The translations under genes were made by a program, and so were the position numbers. A stretch of DNA of 64,000 nucleotides. It comes from Halieaceae bacterium UBA5085. GTDB taxonomy: Bacteria > Pseudomonadota > Gammaproteobacteria > Pseudomonadales > Halieaceae. Positions 15,589 to 23,075 of this stretch are shown here, piece after piece. The notes beneath the pieces were generated by a model. The model saw nothing but the letters and a program-made list of their open reading frames with translations, was not told the origin of the DNA and ran no database searches. The DNA lies in contig DIAF01000015.1 in the NCBI GenBank assembly GCA_002414665.1, positions 1 through 64,000 on the forward strand, written 5' to 3'. Position 1 is the stretch's first letter. Every line of letters begins with the position of its first letter.

Positions 15589-16899
15589 TCAACTATTTGG
15601 TGCACCGGACTGTGGGCTGTACTCACGCTCAAAGCTGCGCCCCAGGTAAATGCCGGTCAGACCCCAGCAGGCGGCAATGCCTGCGCCGATCAGCGCAACC
15701 GCCGCCATACCCAGGCCAAGTCCCTGGGTTAGCGCGGTAAACGCCCAGGCGTTGAGCATGTCGCCTCCTCGGTAGACCACAATGTCGATCACTGGTTTCG
15801 CCTTGAAGCGGGTTTCGCGGTCCACCGCGGTGAACAACATCTCTCGTGCCGGGCGCGAAATGGCATAGTTGCCCGCACGCCGGACCACCTGCAGGATGAC
15901 CACGACGACGACAGCGGGGGAAGCTGCGAGGAGCAGCATGCCGGCGCAGATGGCTACGGGCACGCTGGCAAGGGTGAAGGGCAGGCCCAGGTGATTCGCC
16001 ATGCGGCCGGTGGCGAAGGCGGCTATCAGTACCGTGAGGGTATTTACCGCAAGGTCCATTGCAGCCCAGATCTGCGCGCGTCTGCCCTCGTCGTAGGCCG
16101 CGAGCAGGTTTTTCAGCTCAAAATAGACGAAAGAGCTGATGGCGGTGTAGAGAAACAGAAACAGGGCGATCCCCCACAGGTAGCGGTTGTCGCGAAATGC
16201 GGCAAAGCCGGCAAAGGGGTTGCCGCCGATGGTCGCCAGCTCATCGCGCCCGCTGCTGACAAAATCCTGCGCGAGGCCCTTGTTCTGTTGCCTTTGCAGC
16301 AACGCAATAACGGGTAGCGTGAGCACCAGCATAAGCGCTGCGATGAGCAGCAACGGTTCTACGCCGCTTGCGCCCGCCAGTACGGTAACAAGGGCGGGGC
16401 CTCCGAGGGCACCGACACTCGCGCCGGCGCCGATGAAGCCGAATAATCGCTTGGACTGTCCGCGGGAGAAGCAATCGGACATGAAACTCCAGAACACGGA
16501 AACATGAAACAGGCTGAAAACGCTGACCCAGACGTAAAACGCTTTATCGATCAGTGTATTGCGTGTGTCACCACTGGCTGCGAGGTAGAAGAGCACGAAG
16601 CTCAGCGCAAAGCAGCCGTAGACGCCGGGCACCAGATACTGCAGCCGTATACGCGCGACAGCGGCGCCATACAGCGAGACCGCGGCGGTACTGAAAATGA
16701 AAGTGAAGGTCCACAGCCAGCTGACTTCCGCATCGCTCCAGTTACTGGCCATCGCGTCGCGGACCGGGCGCAGCAGATAGTATGCCGCCATCAGTGTCAG
16801 TATCAGGACAAAGGATGCGAGAGTGGCAGTGACTTCTCTGGTTTCTACCTCACAGGCCAGTGACAGCAGGCGTTGCAGCGGGCGGCGTGCGGGGGTCAA
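15589..16899 (-). CDS. NTP/NDP exchange transporter-like MFS protein
   Basis: This 436-residue protein has about 12 transmembrane segments and the signature of the ADP/ATP-translocase-like (Npt1/Npt2) family of the major facilitator superfamily. Y-Y-L-L-R-P-V-R-D-A-M lies in the first helix and G-F-I-G-A-G-A-S-V-G mid-protein. The classical members trade host ATP for ADP in intracellular parasites, but distant relatives such as this one are widespread in free-living bacteria and have no proven substrate. It starts with TTG at 16899, overlapping the stop of the aldo/keto reductase gene by 4 bases (TTGA), which suggests coupled translation. The transport substrate is unknown; no evidence points to nucleotides specifically. 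Confidence 0.75.
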   Translation of the reverse strand: MTPARRPLQRLLSLACEVETREVTATLASFVLILTLMAAYYLLRPVRDAMASNWSDAEVSWLWTFTFIFSTAAVSLYGAAVARIRLQYLVPGVYGCFALSFVLFYLAASGDTRNTLIDKAFYVWVSVFSLFHVSVFWSFMSDCFSRGQSKRLFGFIGAGASVGALGGPALVTVLAGASGVEPLLLIAALMLVLTLPVIALLQRQQNKGLAQDFVSSGRDELATIGGNPFAGFAAFRDNRYLWGIALFLFLYTAISSFVYFELKNLLAAYDEGRRAQIWAAMDLAVNTLTVLIAAFATGRMANHLGLPFTLASVPVAICAGMLLLAASPAVVVVVILQVVRRAGNYAISRPAREMLFTAVDRETRFKAKPVIDIVVYRGGDMLNAWAFTALTQGLGLGMAAVALIGAGIAACWGLTGIYLGRSFEREYSPQSGAPNS

Positions 16900-17828
16900 C
16901 TGCTGGCTCGCAGCGCGGCAAAGGCCTGCAGCATTTCCTCTCGCTGCGCTGCGTCGGGCAGGGCACCGAAGCCTGCCTGCATGTTGTCCTGCATGTGCCT
17001 GGGGCTGGAGGTGGCCGGTATCACGCAGGTGACCGCGGGGTGGCCGAGGATGAATTTAAGGAAAAACTGGCCCCAGCTGCTACAGCCCAGCTCTGTTGCC
17101 ACAGCGGGCAGCGGGGCGCCGCGGGTTGCCGCAAACAGGTCGCCGCGCTGGTAGGGGCGGTTGATCATGGTGGCAATGCCGCGTTCTGCGGCGGTGGGCA
17201 GCAGCGCTTCCTCTGCCCGTCGATCAGCAATGTTGTAGCTGAACTGCACAAAATCCAGCGGCTCCTGGCGCATGACCTGCAGAAATTCGGCGTGATCACG
17301 GCCATGTGAGGTGGTGATGCCGATGTAGCGGACCTTGCCTTCGTCTTTCCACCGCTTGAGCGTGTCCAGCTGGGTGCGCCAGTCCACCAGATTATGCACG
17401 GCAATAAGGTCGAACCGGTCCACGGCCATGCGTCTGGCGGATTGCTCCATCTGGGCGATACCCGCTGCGCGGCCGTTGGTCCATACCTTCGTCGCGGCAA
17501 ACACGGGGGGACGTTCCGGCATTGAGCGCAGCAGGTCGCCCACGCGTTGTTCCGCCTTCCCATACATGGGGGAAGAGTCGATGACCTGGCCACCACGGGT
17601 AAAAAAGGCCTCCAGCACCGCCATGAGGGGTTGTACCGCATCCGCTCCCGCCTCGACATCAAAGGTGCGGGATGTGCCCATGCCGATCACGGGCAGCATT
17701 TCTCCGGAGCGGGGGATGGGGCGCCGCAGGGGTTCGCCGCGTGTCGCAGGCGCAGCCGCGTGTAGAGTGCCGCCCTGCGTCGCGGCGAGCATGGTGCTGA
17801 TGAGCAGGAGTTGGCGGCGATTGAGCAT
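16896..17828 (-). CDS. Aldo/keto reductase with N-terminal export signal
   Basis: This is a 310-residue (beta/alpha)8 aldo/keto reductase, an NADPH-dependent oxidoreductase of aldehydes and ketones. The catalytic set is complete: aspartate and tyrosine in V-I-D-S-S-P-M-Y-G, lysine in A-T-K-V-W, and histidine in I-A-V-H-N-L. A 25-residue hydrophobic N-terminus beginning M-L-N-R-R-Q-L-L-L-I-S is a Tat-like signal, a trait of the exported AKR subgroup often annotated as twin-arginine proteins. The ATG at 17828 is preceded by GAGG. It is the first gene of a pair with the transporter, overlapping by 4 bases. The substrate is unknown. Confidence 0.85.
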   Translation of the reverse strand: MLNRRQLLLISTMLAATQGGTLHAAAPATRGEPLRRPIPRSGEMLPVIGMGTSRTFDVEAGADAVQPLMAVLEAFFTRGGQVIDSSPMYGKAEQRVGDLLRSMPERPPVFAATKVWTNGRAAGIAQMEQSARRMAVDRFDLIAVHNLVDWRTQLDTLKRWKDEGKVRYIGITTSHGRDHAEFLQVMRQEPLDFVQFSYNIADRRAEEALLPTAAERGIATMINRPYQRGDLFAATRGAPLPAVATELGCSSWGQFFLKFILGHPAVTCVIPATSSPRHMQDNMQAGFGALPDAAQREEMLQAFAALRASS

Positions 17829-17900
17829 GGCAAACCTCGCTGACTGCAAACCTCGCGTCAGTATTCCAAGCCCGGACTTGCCGGGTCAAGTTCGCCGGGC

Positions 17901-18731
17901 CTAGCGACCGGCGAGCAGCCAGCGGCGCAGCCGGTTGGAATCGCCGAAGGGCGTGAGCTTGCCGAAGGAATTCAGCAGCACTATGGACACCGGTTCCCCT
18001 TCGATGGTCGCCTGCATGACAAGACAGCGCCCGGCCTCGTTGAGGTAGCCGGTCTTGCTGAGCCCGATCTGCCAGTTTTGGTTTTTCAGCAGACGGTTGG
18101 TGTTGTTGTAATTCAGCGGGCCGCGCTTGGCAAATGGGTAGACGGCCATACCGGGTGTGGTGCTGGCCTCGGCGATCAGTGGATATTCGCCGGCGGCGCG
18201 CACCATGATGGCGAGGTCGCGTGCGGTTGACAGGTTGTCGCCGTGCAGGCCGGCGGGGTCGGCGAAGCGGCTGTTGCGCATGCCTAACTGTTGAGCCTTG
18301 TCGTTCATCGCCTGCACAAAGGCATCCAGCCCGCCGGGGTAGGTTCTGCCCAGGGCGCTGGCGGCACGGTTTTCCGATGACATCAGTGCCAGTAACAGCA
18401 TGTCCCTTCGGCTCAGTGTTGCGCCGTAGTCAAGACGCGAGCCGGTCTGGCGCACCACATCGCGATCGTCCTTGGTGATGGTAATGGCCTGGTCGAGATC
18501 CAGCTGTGCATCCAGTGTCACCATGGCGGTCATCAGTTTGGTGATGGAGGCGATGGGCCGCACGGTGTCGGTATCCTTGCCGTAAATCACGTCACCAGAG
18601 GCGTCGAGAACCAGTGCAGAGGCAGAGCGCAGGTCGGGGTTGCCATTGAGCCCGGTGAACTTGCTACCCGCCGCTATGGCGGTAAGCGGTAGCAGCGAAA
18701 GCAAGCACAGTACCAGTGGTAGAGTTCTCAT
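17901..18731 (-). CDS. pbpG: D-alanyl-D-alanine endopeptidase (PBP7-like)
   Basis: This 276-residue serine endopeptidase cuts cross-links in peptidoglycan in the periplasm. The three active-site motifs of class C penicillin-binding proteins are clear: S-I-T-K (S-x-x-K, nucleophile serine), S-S-E-N (S-x-N) and S-K-T-G (K-T-G). A Sec signal peptide occupies residues 1-20. Length and sequence pattern, including the absence of the C-terminal amphipathic anchor domain of DacA, fit PbpG (E. coli 310 residues with a longer N-terminus). It appears to be a single-gene unit with AGGA just upstream of the ATG. Confidence 0.93.
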   Translation of the reverse strand: MRTLPLVLCLLSLLPLTAIAAGSKFTGLNGNPDLRSASALVLDASGDVIYGKDTDTVRPIASITKLMTAMVTLDAQLDLDQAITITKDDRDVVRQTGSRLDYGATLSRRDMLLLALMSSENRAASALGRTYPGGLDAFVQAMNDKAQQLGMRNSRFADPAGLHGDNLSTARDLAIMVRAAGEYPLIAEASTTPGMAVYPFAKRGPLNYNNTNRLLKNQNWQIGLSKTGYLNEAGRCLVMQATIEGEPVSIVLLNSFGKLTPFGDSNRLRRWLLAGR

Positions 18732-18849
18732 GTTGCGGTCCTGCGCCTGTGGGCCTGTTTTGTCGTTCGGTAGTACGGTCCGATCGATACCGTGGCGTAT
18801 TCTGCGTCAGCTCTGCGGTCAATGCCAGCGCCAATCGTGAGCTCCGCCA

Positions 18850-19695
18850 CTACAGCTCGCGTCGCGCGATCAACTCGATCGGGTCAAGCATGTTGTAGAC
18901 TCCCAGGCAGCCGCCCGTCGGTGCGGCATCGTGCGCCCGGTAGCCAAGCAGTTGCTGGACCTCGGGGGGAAAGTTCCTGACTTGCTCCAGCGGCGTTGCA
19001 AGATAGTTGTTCTCCTCCGTGCGCAACCAGCCCAGGCAAAAACTGACGTGCATGCCTCGGCGTAGTTCGCCATCTGTTCGATTGCTGCCTGCGGCATGGG
19101 CGGTGCGCCCCAGGTAGAGCAATGCAGCTCCAGCGGGCATCACAGCGGGCACCGCATCCTTGTAGTCGAGTACTCGGTCCATTGGCCAGCGGTGGCTGCC
19201 CGGTATTACCAGCGTGGCGCCGTTGTCCGCAGTAAATTCAGTCAATGCGAGAATTGAGGCGACCTCGATTTCATAGGGCAGCTCCTGCAACTGGGGCCAG
19301 CACAGGCCATCCCGGTGCAGCGGCTGCCGTTGACTGCCAGGACAGATTTCGAAGATATGGGAGTAGTTGAGCTGGTAGTGGGCACAGTAAGGTAGCAGGA
19401 GCGCGTCGCAGAGTTGCCGGTATATTGGATGCAGCAGCAGGCGGTCGCGAAAGGTCGGTGAGCGAGCGGCAATGGCCGTCAGATGTCGTGTCTTCTGGCC
19501 AAAAAAGTGGCTATAGACATCGCTCATGAACGGTCGGTTGGGGGCCTCAGCGGAAAGCGCTGCATCCACCTCCCGGTTGAAGCGCGCAAGCGTCTCCGTG
19601 TCAAGAAAGCCCTCTACGATGACCGCACCCTGCTCTTCCAGTACAGCCTGTATTTCTGCAATGGGGCTTGCTGCTGACAAGGTTTGCAGACGCAT
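18850..19695 (-). CDS. Phytanoyl-CoA dioxygenase-like protein (PhyH family)
   Basis: This is a 281-residue Fe(II)/2-oxoglutarate oxygenase. The metal facial triad is the H-R-D of P-L-H-R-D-G-L-C-W (H-x-D), with a distal histidine probably in R-T-A-H-A-A-G-S. An arginine such as that in R-R-G-M-H-V-S would bind 2-oxoglutarate. T-A-D-N-G-A-T-L-V-I-P-G-S-H-R-W is the family's central signature. The length and style match small bacterial PhyH proteins of unknown substrate, which include lipid, antibiotic and osmolyte hydroxylases. A strong GGAGGGAGAG ribosome site precedes the ATG at 19695. It is the last gene of the glycerolipid run, 33 bases after gpsA, so its substrate may be a lipid or CoA ester. 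Confidence 0.85.
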   Translation of the reverse strand: MRLQTLSAASPIAEIQAVLEEQGAVIVEGFLDTETLARFNREVDAALSAEAPNRPFMSDVYSHFFGQKTRHLTAIAARSPTFRDRLLLHPIYRQLCDALLLPYCAHYQLNYSHIFEICPGSQRQPLHRDGLCWPQLQELPYEIEVASILALTEFTADNGATLVIPGSHRWPMDRVLDYKDAVPAVMPAGAALLYLGRTAHAAGSNRTDGELRRGMHVSFCLGWLRTEENNYLATPLEQVRNFPPEVQQLLGYRAHDAAPTGGCLGVYNMLDPIELIARREL

Positions 19696-19728
19696 TGAGT
19701 ATTCTCTCCCTCCGTTGGTACCTTGCGG

Positions 19729-20733
19729 TTAGCCTGGCTCCCATTCGGCGCCGGCCGTAACCCGCAGCAGACCGCGAAAGATTCGCTGTGCCGATGTCTG
19801 GCCGCTGAGTACTTTGTACACGTCGCTGGCGATGGGCATTTCCACATCATGTTGCTCGGCCAACGCCATGACGGCAGGGGCGCTTTTGGCACCTTCGGCC
19901 ACCATGAACATTTCGGCGACAATCGTGTCGAGGGTTTTCCCCCGGCCCAGCTCCATCCCGACGTGGCGGTTGCGGCTCTGTGCGCTGGTGCAGGTGGCAA
20001 TCATGTCGCCCATGCCCGCAAGGCCGGAAAACGTCTCCGCCTTGCCACCCATGGCGCAACCGAGGCGCGTGATCTCGGCGAGGCCGCGGGTGATCAGCGC
20101 TGCGCGGGTGTTGTCTCCTGCGCCGAGCCCGTCGCCCATGCCGACGGCGATGGCGATAATGTTCTTGAGTACGCCGCCCAATTCGCAGCCCACCACATCC
20201 GTGTTGGTGTAAACACGGAACAGACCGCTGGAAAACAGGCACTGCAGCTCGCGCACGATAATGGCATCTTCCATGGCAATGACGCTGGCCGCTGCCTGCC
20301 CGGCCATGATTTCCCGCGCCAGGTTGGGCCCGGTAAGCACACCCACAGGGTGGCCGGGCAGCACTTCCGCGATGATTTCGGTCATGCGCATGCGGGTGTC
20401 CAGCTCCAGCCCCTTGGTCAGGCTGATCACCGGTACCCAGGGGCGGATATGCCTGCGCACTTCCTGCAGTACGCTGCGAAAATTCTGCGACGGAATACCC
20501 ATCACAATCACATCTGCACCCGCGACCGCCTCGCCGATATCCGCCGTGGCCTGCAGTTTCTCGGGCAGTCTCGCACCGGGCAGATAGGTTTCGTTGCTGT
20601 GCTGCTCGTTGATTTCCCTGACGGTCTCCGGATTGCGGGCCCAGAGCATGGCGGGCGCATTGCGTGCCACCAGCGCCGCCACGGTGGTGCCCCAGGAGCC
20701 GCCGCCGAGCAGGCCGACTTTCAGGTTGTTCAT
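19729..20733 (-). CDS. gpsA: NAD(P)-dependent glycerol-3-phosphate dehydrogenase
   Basis: GpsA reduces dihydroxyacetone phosphate to glycerol-3-phosphate, the backbone of membrane phospholipids. The 334-residue protein begins N-L-K-V-G-L-L-G-G-G-S-W-G-T-T, the Rossmann NAD(P) loop. It also contains L-T-K-G-L-E, V-L-T-G-P-N-L-A-R-E and K-N-I-I-A-I-A-V-G, with the substrate-binding lysine in N-I-I-A after the G-G-V-L-K. The start at 20733 has AAGGA upstream and overlaps the plsB stop by 4 bases (ATGA). An upstream extension in the same frame is untranslated shadow. Length agrees with E. coli GpsA (339). Gene order makes it the substrate supplier for PlsB. Confidence 0.96.
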   Translation of the reverse strand: MNNLKVGLLGGGSWGTTVAALVARNAPAMLWARNPETVREINEQHSNETYLPGARLPEKLQATADIGEAVAGADVIVMGIPSQNFRSVLQEVRRHIRPWVPVISLTKGLELDTRMRMTEIIAEVLPGHPVGVLTGPNLAREIMAGQAAASVIAMEDAIIVRELQCLFSSGLFRVYTNTDVVGCELGGVLKNIIAIAVGMGDGLGAGDNTRAALITRGLAEITRLGCAMGGKAETFSGLAGMGDMIATCTSAQSRNRHVGMELGRGKTLDTIVAEMFMVAEGAKSAPAVMALAEQHDVEMPIASDVYKVLSGQTSAQRIFRGLLRVTAGAEWEPG

Positions 20734-23075
20734 TGCAGGGATTCCTTGCTTCGGTCGCGCCCGGTCAGGCCCAGCGCGCGGATAACCTCCAGCCGTCGTT
20801 TCAAGGCACGCAGCTGTCTCGCCAATGCCTGCCTGCGCGGCCCCAGCTCCGGGTCGTCGCCGCCGGTCAGTTTGCGGTGCTCGAGCATCTGGTAGCCATT
20901 GCGGAACAACAGCTTGCCAATTGACGAAGCGCTGCTGATGCGCCGCTGCAGGTAGAGCTGCTGGCCAAGGGTGAGGGCATCGGTGACACACTGCTGGCTG
21001 TCCAGCGGCGCGTCGCCCATACGCGCCGCCAGATCGGATACCACAGAGTAGGCTTCGACATAGGTGAGCAGTGTGACGTGGGCCACCACCGGTGTCATGC
21101 CCAGCAGCAGCTGCGTAAAGCCGCCGGGCGTGTTGGCTGGCAGTGATTCCCAGTCCGGATGGTAGCGGGCGAGCTCGTCGCGGATCTCCTGGTGGAACTC
21201 CGCTGTGGGTGAGTAAAAGAACTCGAATTTGAACAGGTCCCGCAGTTCATCCACTTCCGCCCAGAATGTTGCCAGGGCGTCCGCATCCTTGCCCTCTGTG
21301 GACTTGACCAAGGCCAGTTCAATAATCGCCTTATTGACGAAGAAGTGGATAACGGTATTGCGGTAGTAGCTCGCGACAGGGTGTTGCTCGAGGGCAATGG
21401 CGTAAACGTCCTCCGGCCCCTCGTCGTAGCGGGAGACAATCCCTTCGTTGATCATGATGCCGAGCAGGCCGTCCATCTGTTCTGCGTAGCCGCGGTCAAA
21501 GTCCGCCGATATGCGCAGGGAGCGCGCCTCCGCCCAGTCCAGCAGCGCCCGCAGGTCTTCCACCACCTCCGCTTCGGTCAGCGCCTTGGGTGCTGCACCG
21601 AGCAGACTCATGGTCACCAGAGACGGGAAGGTGATGGGTGTTACGCGATTGGCCTCAACCGCCACTTCAAAGGCGATTTTCGACAGGGCGAGGCTGTCAT
21701 CCGGGTCCGGTGCCGACGGCAGTACGACCGGGGTGCCGATGTCCATATAGATCTTGCCCATGGGTCGCGCAAGGCTGCGCACGTAGCCGATAAACCAGCG
21801 CAGGGACTCGGCGCCCTTGCCGCGCCCGGTTTGTTCGGTCGCATATTCCTCCACATCGCGGATCAGGTCATAGCTGATGGAGATGGGAATAATGTGAATA
21901 TCGCGTGCATCGGTGGCGTGACAGGCTTCCAGTGCGTATTTGAGCAGGCCGTAGCGCGGCGGCATGAGCTTGCCCAGACGGGAGCGTGTGCCCTCGAAGG
22001 ACCAGTTCATCGGGAAGCGCTTCTCCATCAGGTAGCCGATGTAATGGCGCAGCGTCAGCTTGTACAGCGCGTTGTCGCCAAAGCTGCGCTTGATGAAGAT
22101 GCCGCCCGAGCGACGGATAAGAAAGCCCATCCCGGCGAAAGCGATATTGGCGCCCCCGAACATGTGCGGCATCGGGAAGTCGTTGTCGTAGAGAACCTTG
22201 GGAACAACCATGCCGTCCAGATAGGTTTTATGCGTCCAGAGCAGCAGGGAGGGGTGGTCGCGCACGGTCTGCCGCATGGTCTCGATGGCGTGCGGGTCGC
22301 AGACGATTTCCCGCTCATAGCCCAGCCGCAGGCAGAAGCTGCAGAAACGAGCCCAGACATCCAGCCAGAAGGTGCTGGGGATGGAAATCATTTCCTCCAT
22401 GTAGGCCGCCGCCTGTTTCAGCAGCACTTCGCGGGTCGTGCCCTGTTCTTTCGCCAGCTGTTCCAGGGCCTCATTGTAGCTGCGGTTGGCGCGCAGGCTT
22501 TCCGCTACGTAGCGCGGCACCTTGTAGCGGCCGCCCTGCAAGCGGCGCTCGGCGATATCCAGAACCACCGCGGCCTGTCGCGCGACAAAGGTACCAAAAG
22601 CGGTGCTGTCGACGGTGCTTTCCTGGGCATACTTGGTGTTGTAGCGCTGGCGCAGGTTGCCCAGCGAGTCCGGCTCGCCGCATATCAGGTGCATGCGCTC
22701 TGGCTCTTTTTCCGCGATGCGTCGCGCGCGCCGTGGGCTTGGGCGTCGCGGATCGCCCAGAATCAGGTCGCGTAGCTGGGGGCCTGAATTGATCGCGGCA
22801 AGAGGTGGCGTCCAGGCCACCCGCAAGGGCGCCACGATCACCTCGCCGGGCAGTGACAGGCGGTCGCGCAGCTCGCGTGTATCGATGCCCCGGCGGTCGT
22901 CACCCAGGTCGATTGTGAGCACCTCGCAGTCGCGGCCGGCGCCCGTCGCGGCATGCTGGTGAAGCCAGCGCTGCAGTAACTCTTCTTCAAAGCGGTTGCT
23001 GGTATCCAGCAGGAACAGTACCGGTCCGCTGCCGGGGGGCCATGGGCACTGGTCGAATTTGCCCTCCAGGGTCAC
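20730..23075 (-). CDS. plsB: Glycerol-3-phosphate 1-O-acyltransferase
   Basis: PlsB adds the first fatty acyl chain to glycerol-3-phosphate, on the inner face of the cytoplasmic membrane. The 781-residue protein is close to E. coli PlsB (807). It contains the catalytic H-x4-D box H282-K-T-Y-L-D287, the G-G-A-N-I-A-F-A-G-M-G-F-L-I-R-R-S-G-G substrate region, F-I-K-R-S-F, and the F-E-G-T-R-S-R-L-G-K and I-P-I-S-I-S-Y motifs. It overlaps the preceding HAD-PlsC gene by 4 bases and gpsA by 4 bases, giving a compact three-gene cassette for phosphatidic acid synthesis. Confidence 0.97.
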   Translation of the reverse strand: MTLEGKFDQCPWPPGSGPVLFLLDTSNRFEEELLQRWLHQHAATGAGRDCEVLTIDLGDDRRGIDTRELRDRLSLPGEVIVAPLRVAWTPPLAAINSGPQLRDLILGDPRRPSPRRARRIAEKEPERMHLICGEPDSLGNLRQRYNTKYAQESTVDSTAFGTFVARQAAVVLDIAERRLQGGRYKVPRYVAESLRANRSYNEALEQLAKEQGTTREVLLKQAAAYMEEMISIPSTFWLDVWARFCSFCLRLGYEREIVCDPHAIETMRQTVRDHPSLLLWTHKTYLDGMVVPKVLYDNDFPMPHMFGGANIAFAGMGFLIRRSGGIFIKRSFGDNALYKLTLRHYIGYLMEKRFPMNWSFEGTRSRLGKLMPPRYGLLKYALEACHATDARDIHIIPISISYDLIRDVEEYATEQTGRGKGAESLRWFIGYVRSLARPMGKIYMDIGTPVVLPSAPDPDDSLALSKIAFEVAVEANRVTPITFPSLVTMSLLGAAPKALTEAEVVEDLRALLDWAEARSLRISADFDRGYAEQMDGLLGIMINEGIVSRYDEGPEDVYAIALEQHPVASYYRNTVIHFFVNKAIIELALVKSTEGKDADALATFWAEVDELRDLFKFEFFYSPTAEFHQEIRDELARYHPDWESLPANTPGGFTQLLLGMTPVVAHVTLLTYVEAYSVVSDLAARMGDAPLDSQQCVTDALTLGQQLYLQRRISSASSIGKLLFRNGYQMLEHRKLTGGDDPELGPRRQALARQLRALKRRLEVIRALGLTGRDRSKESLQ

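Noticed and set aside
21345..22775. A 476-codon plus-strand open frame within plsB.
   Set aside because: It is antisense to well-conserved PlsB motifs and lacks a plausible ribosome site and domain.
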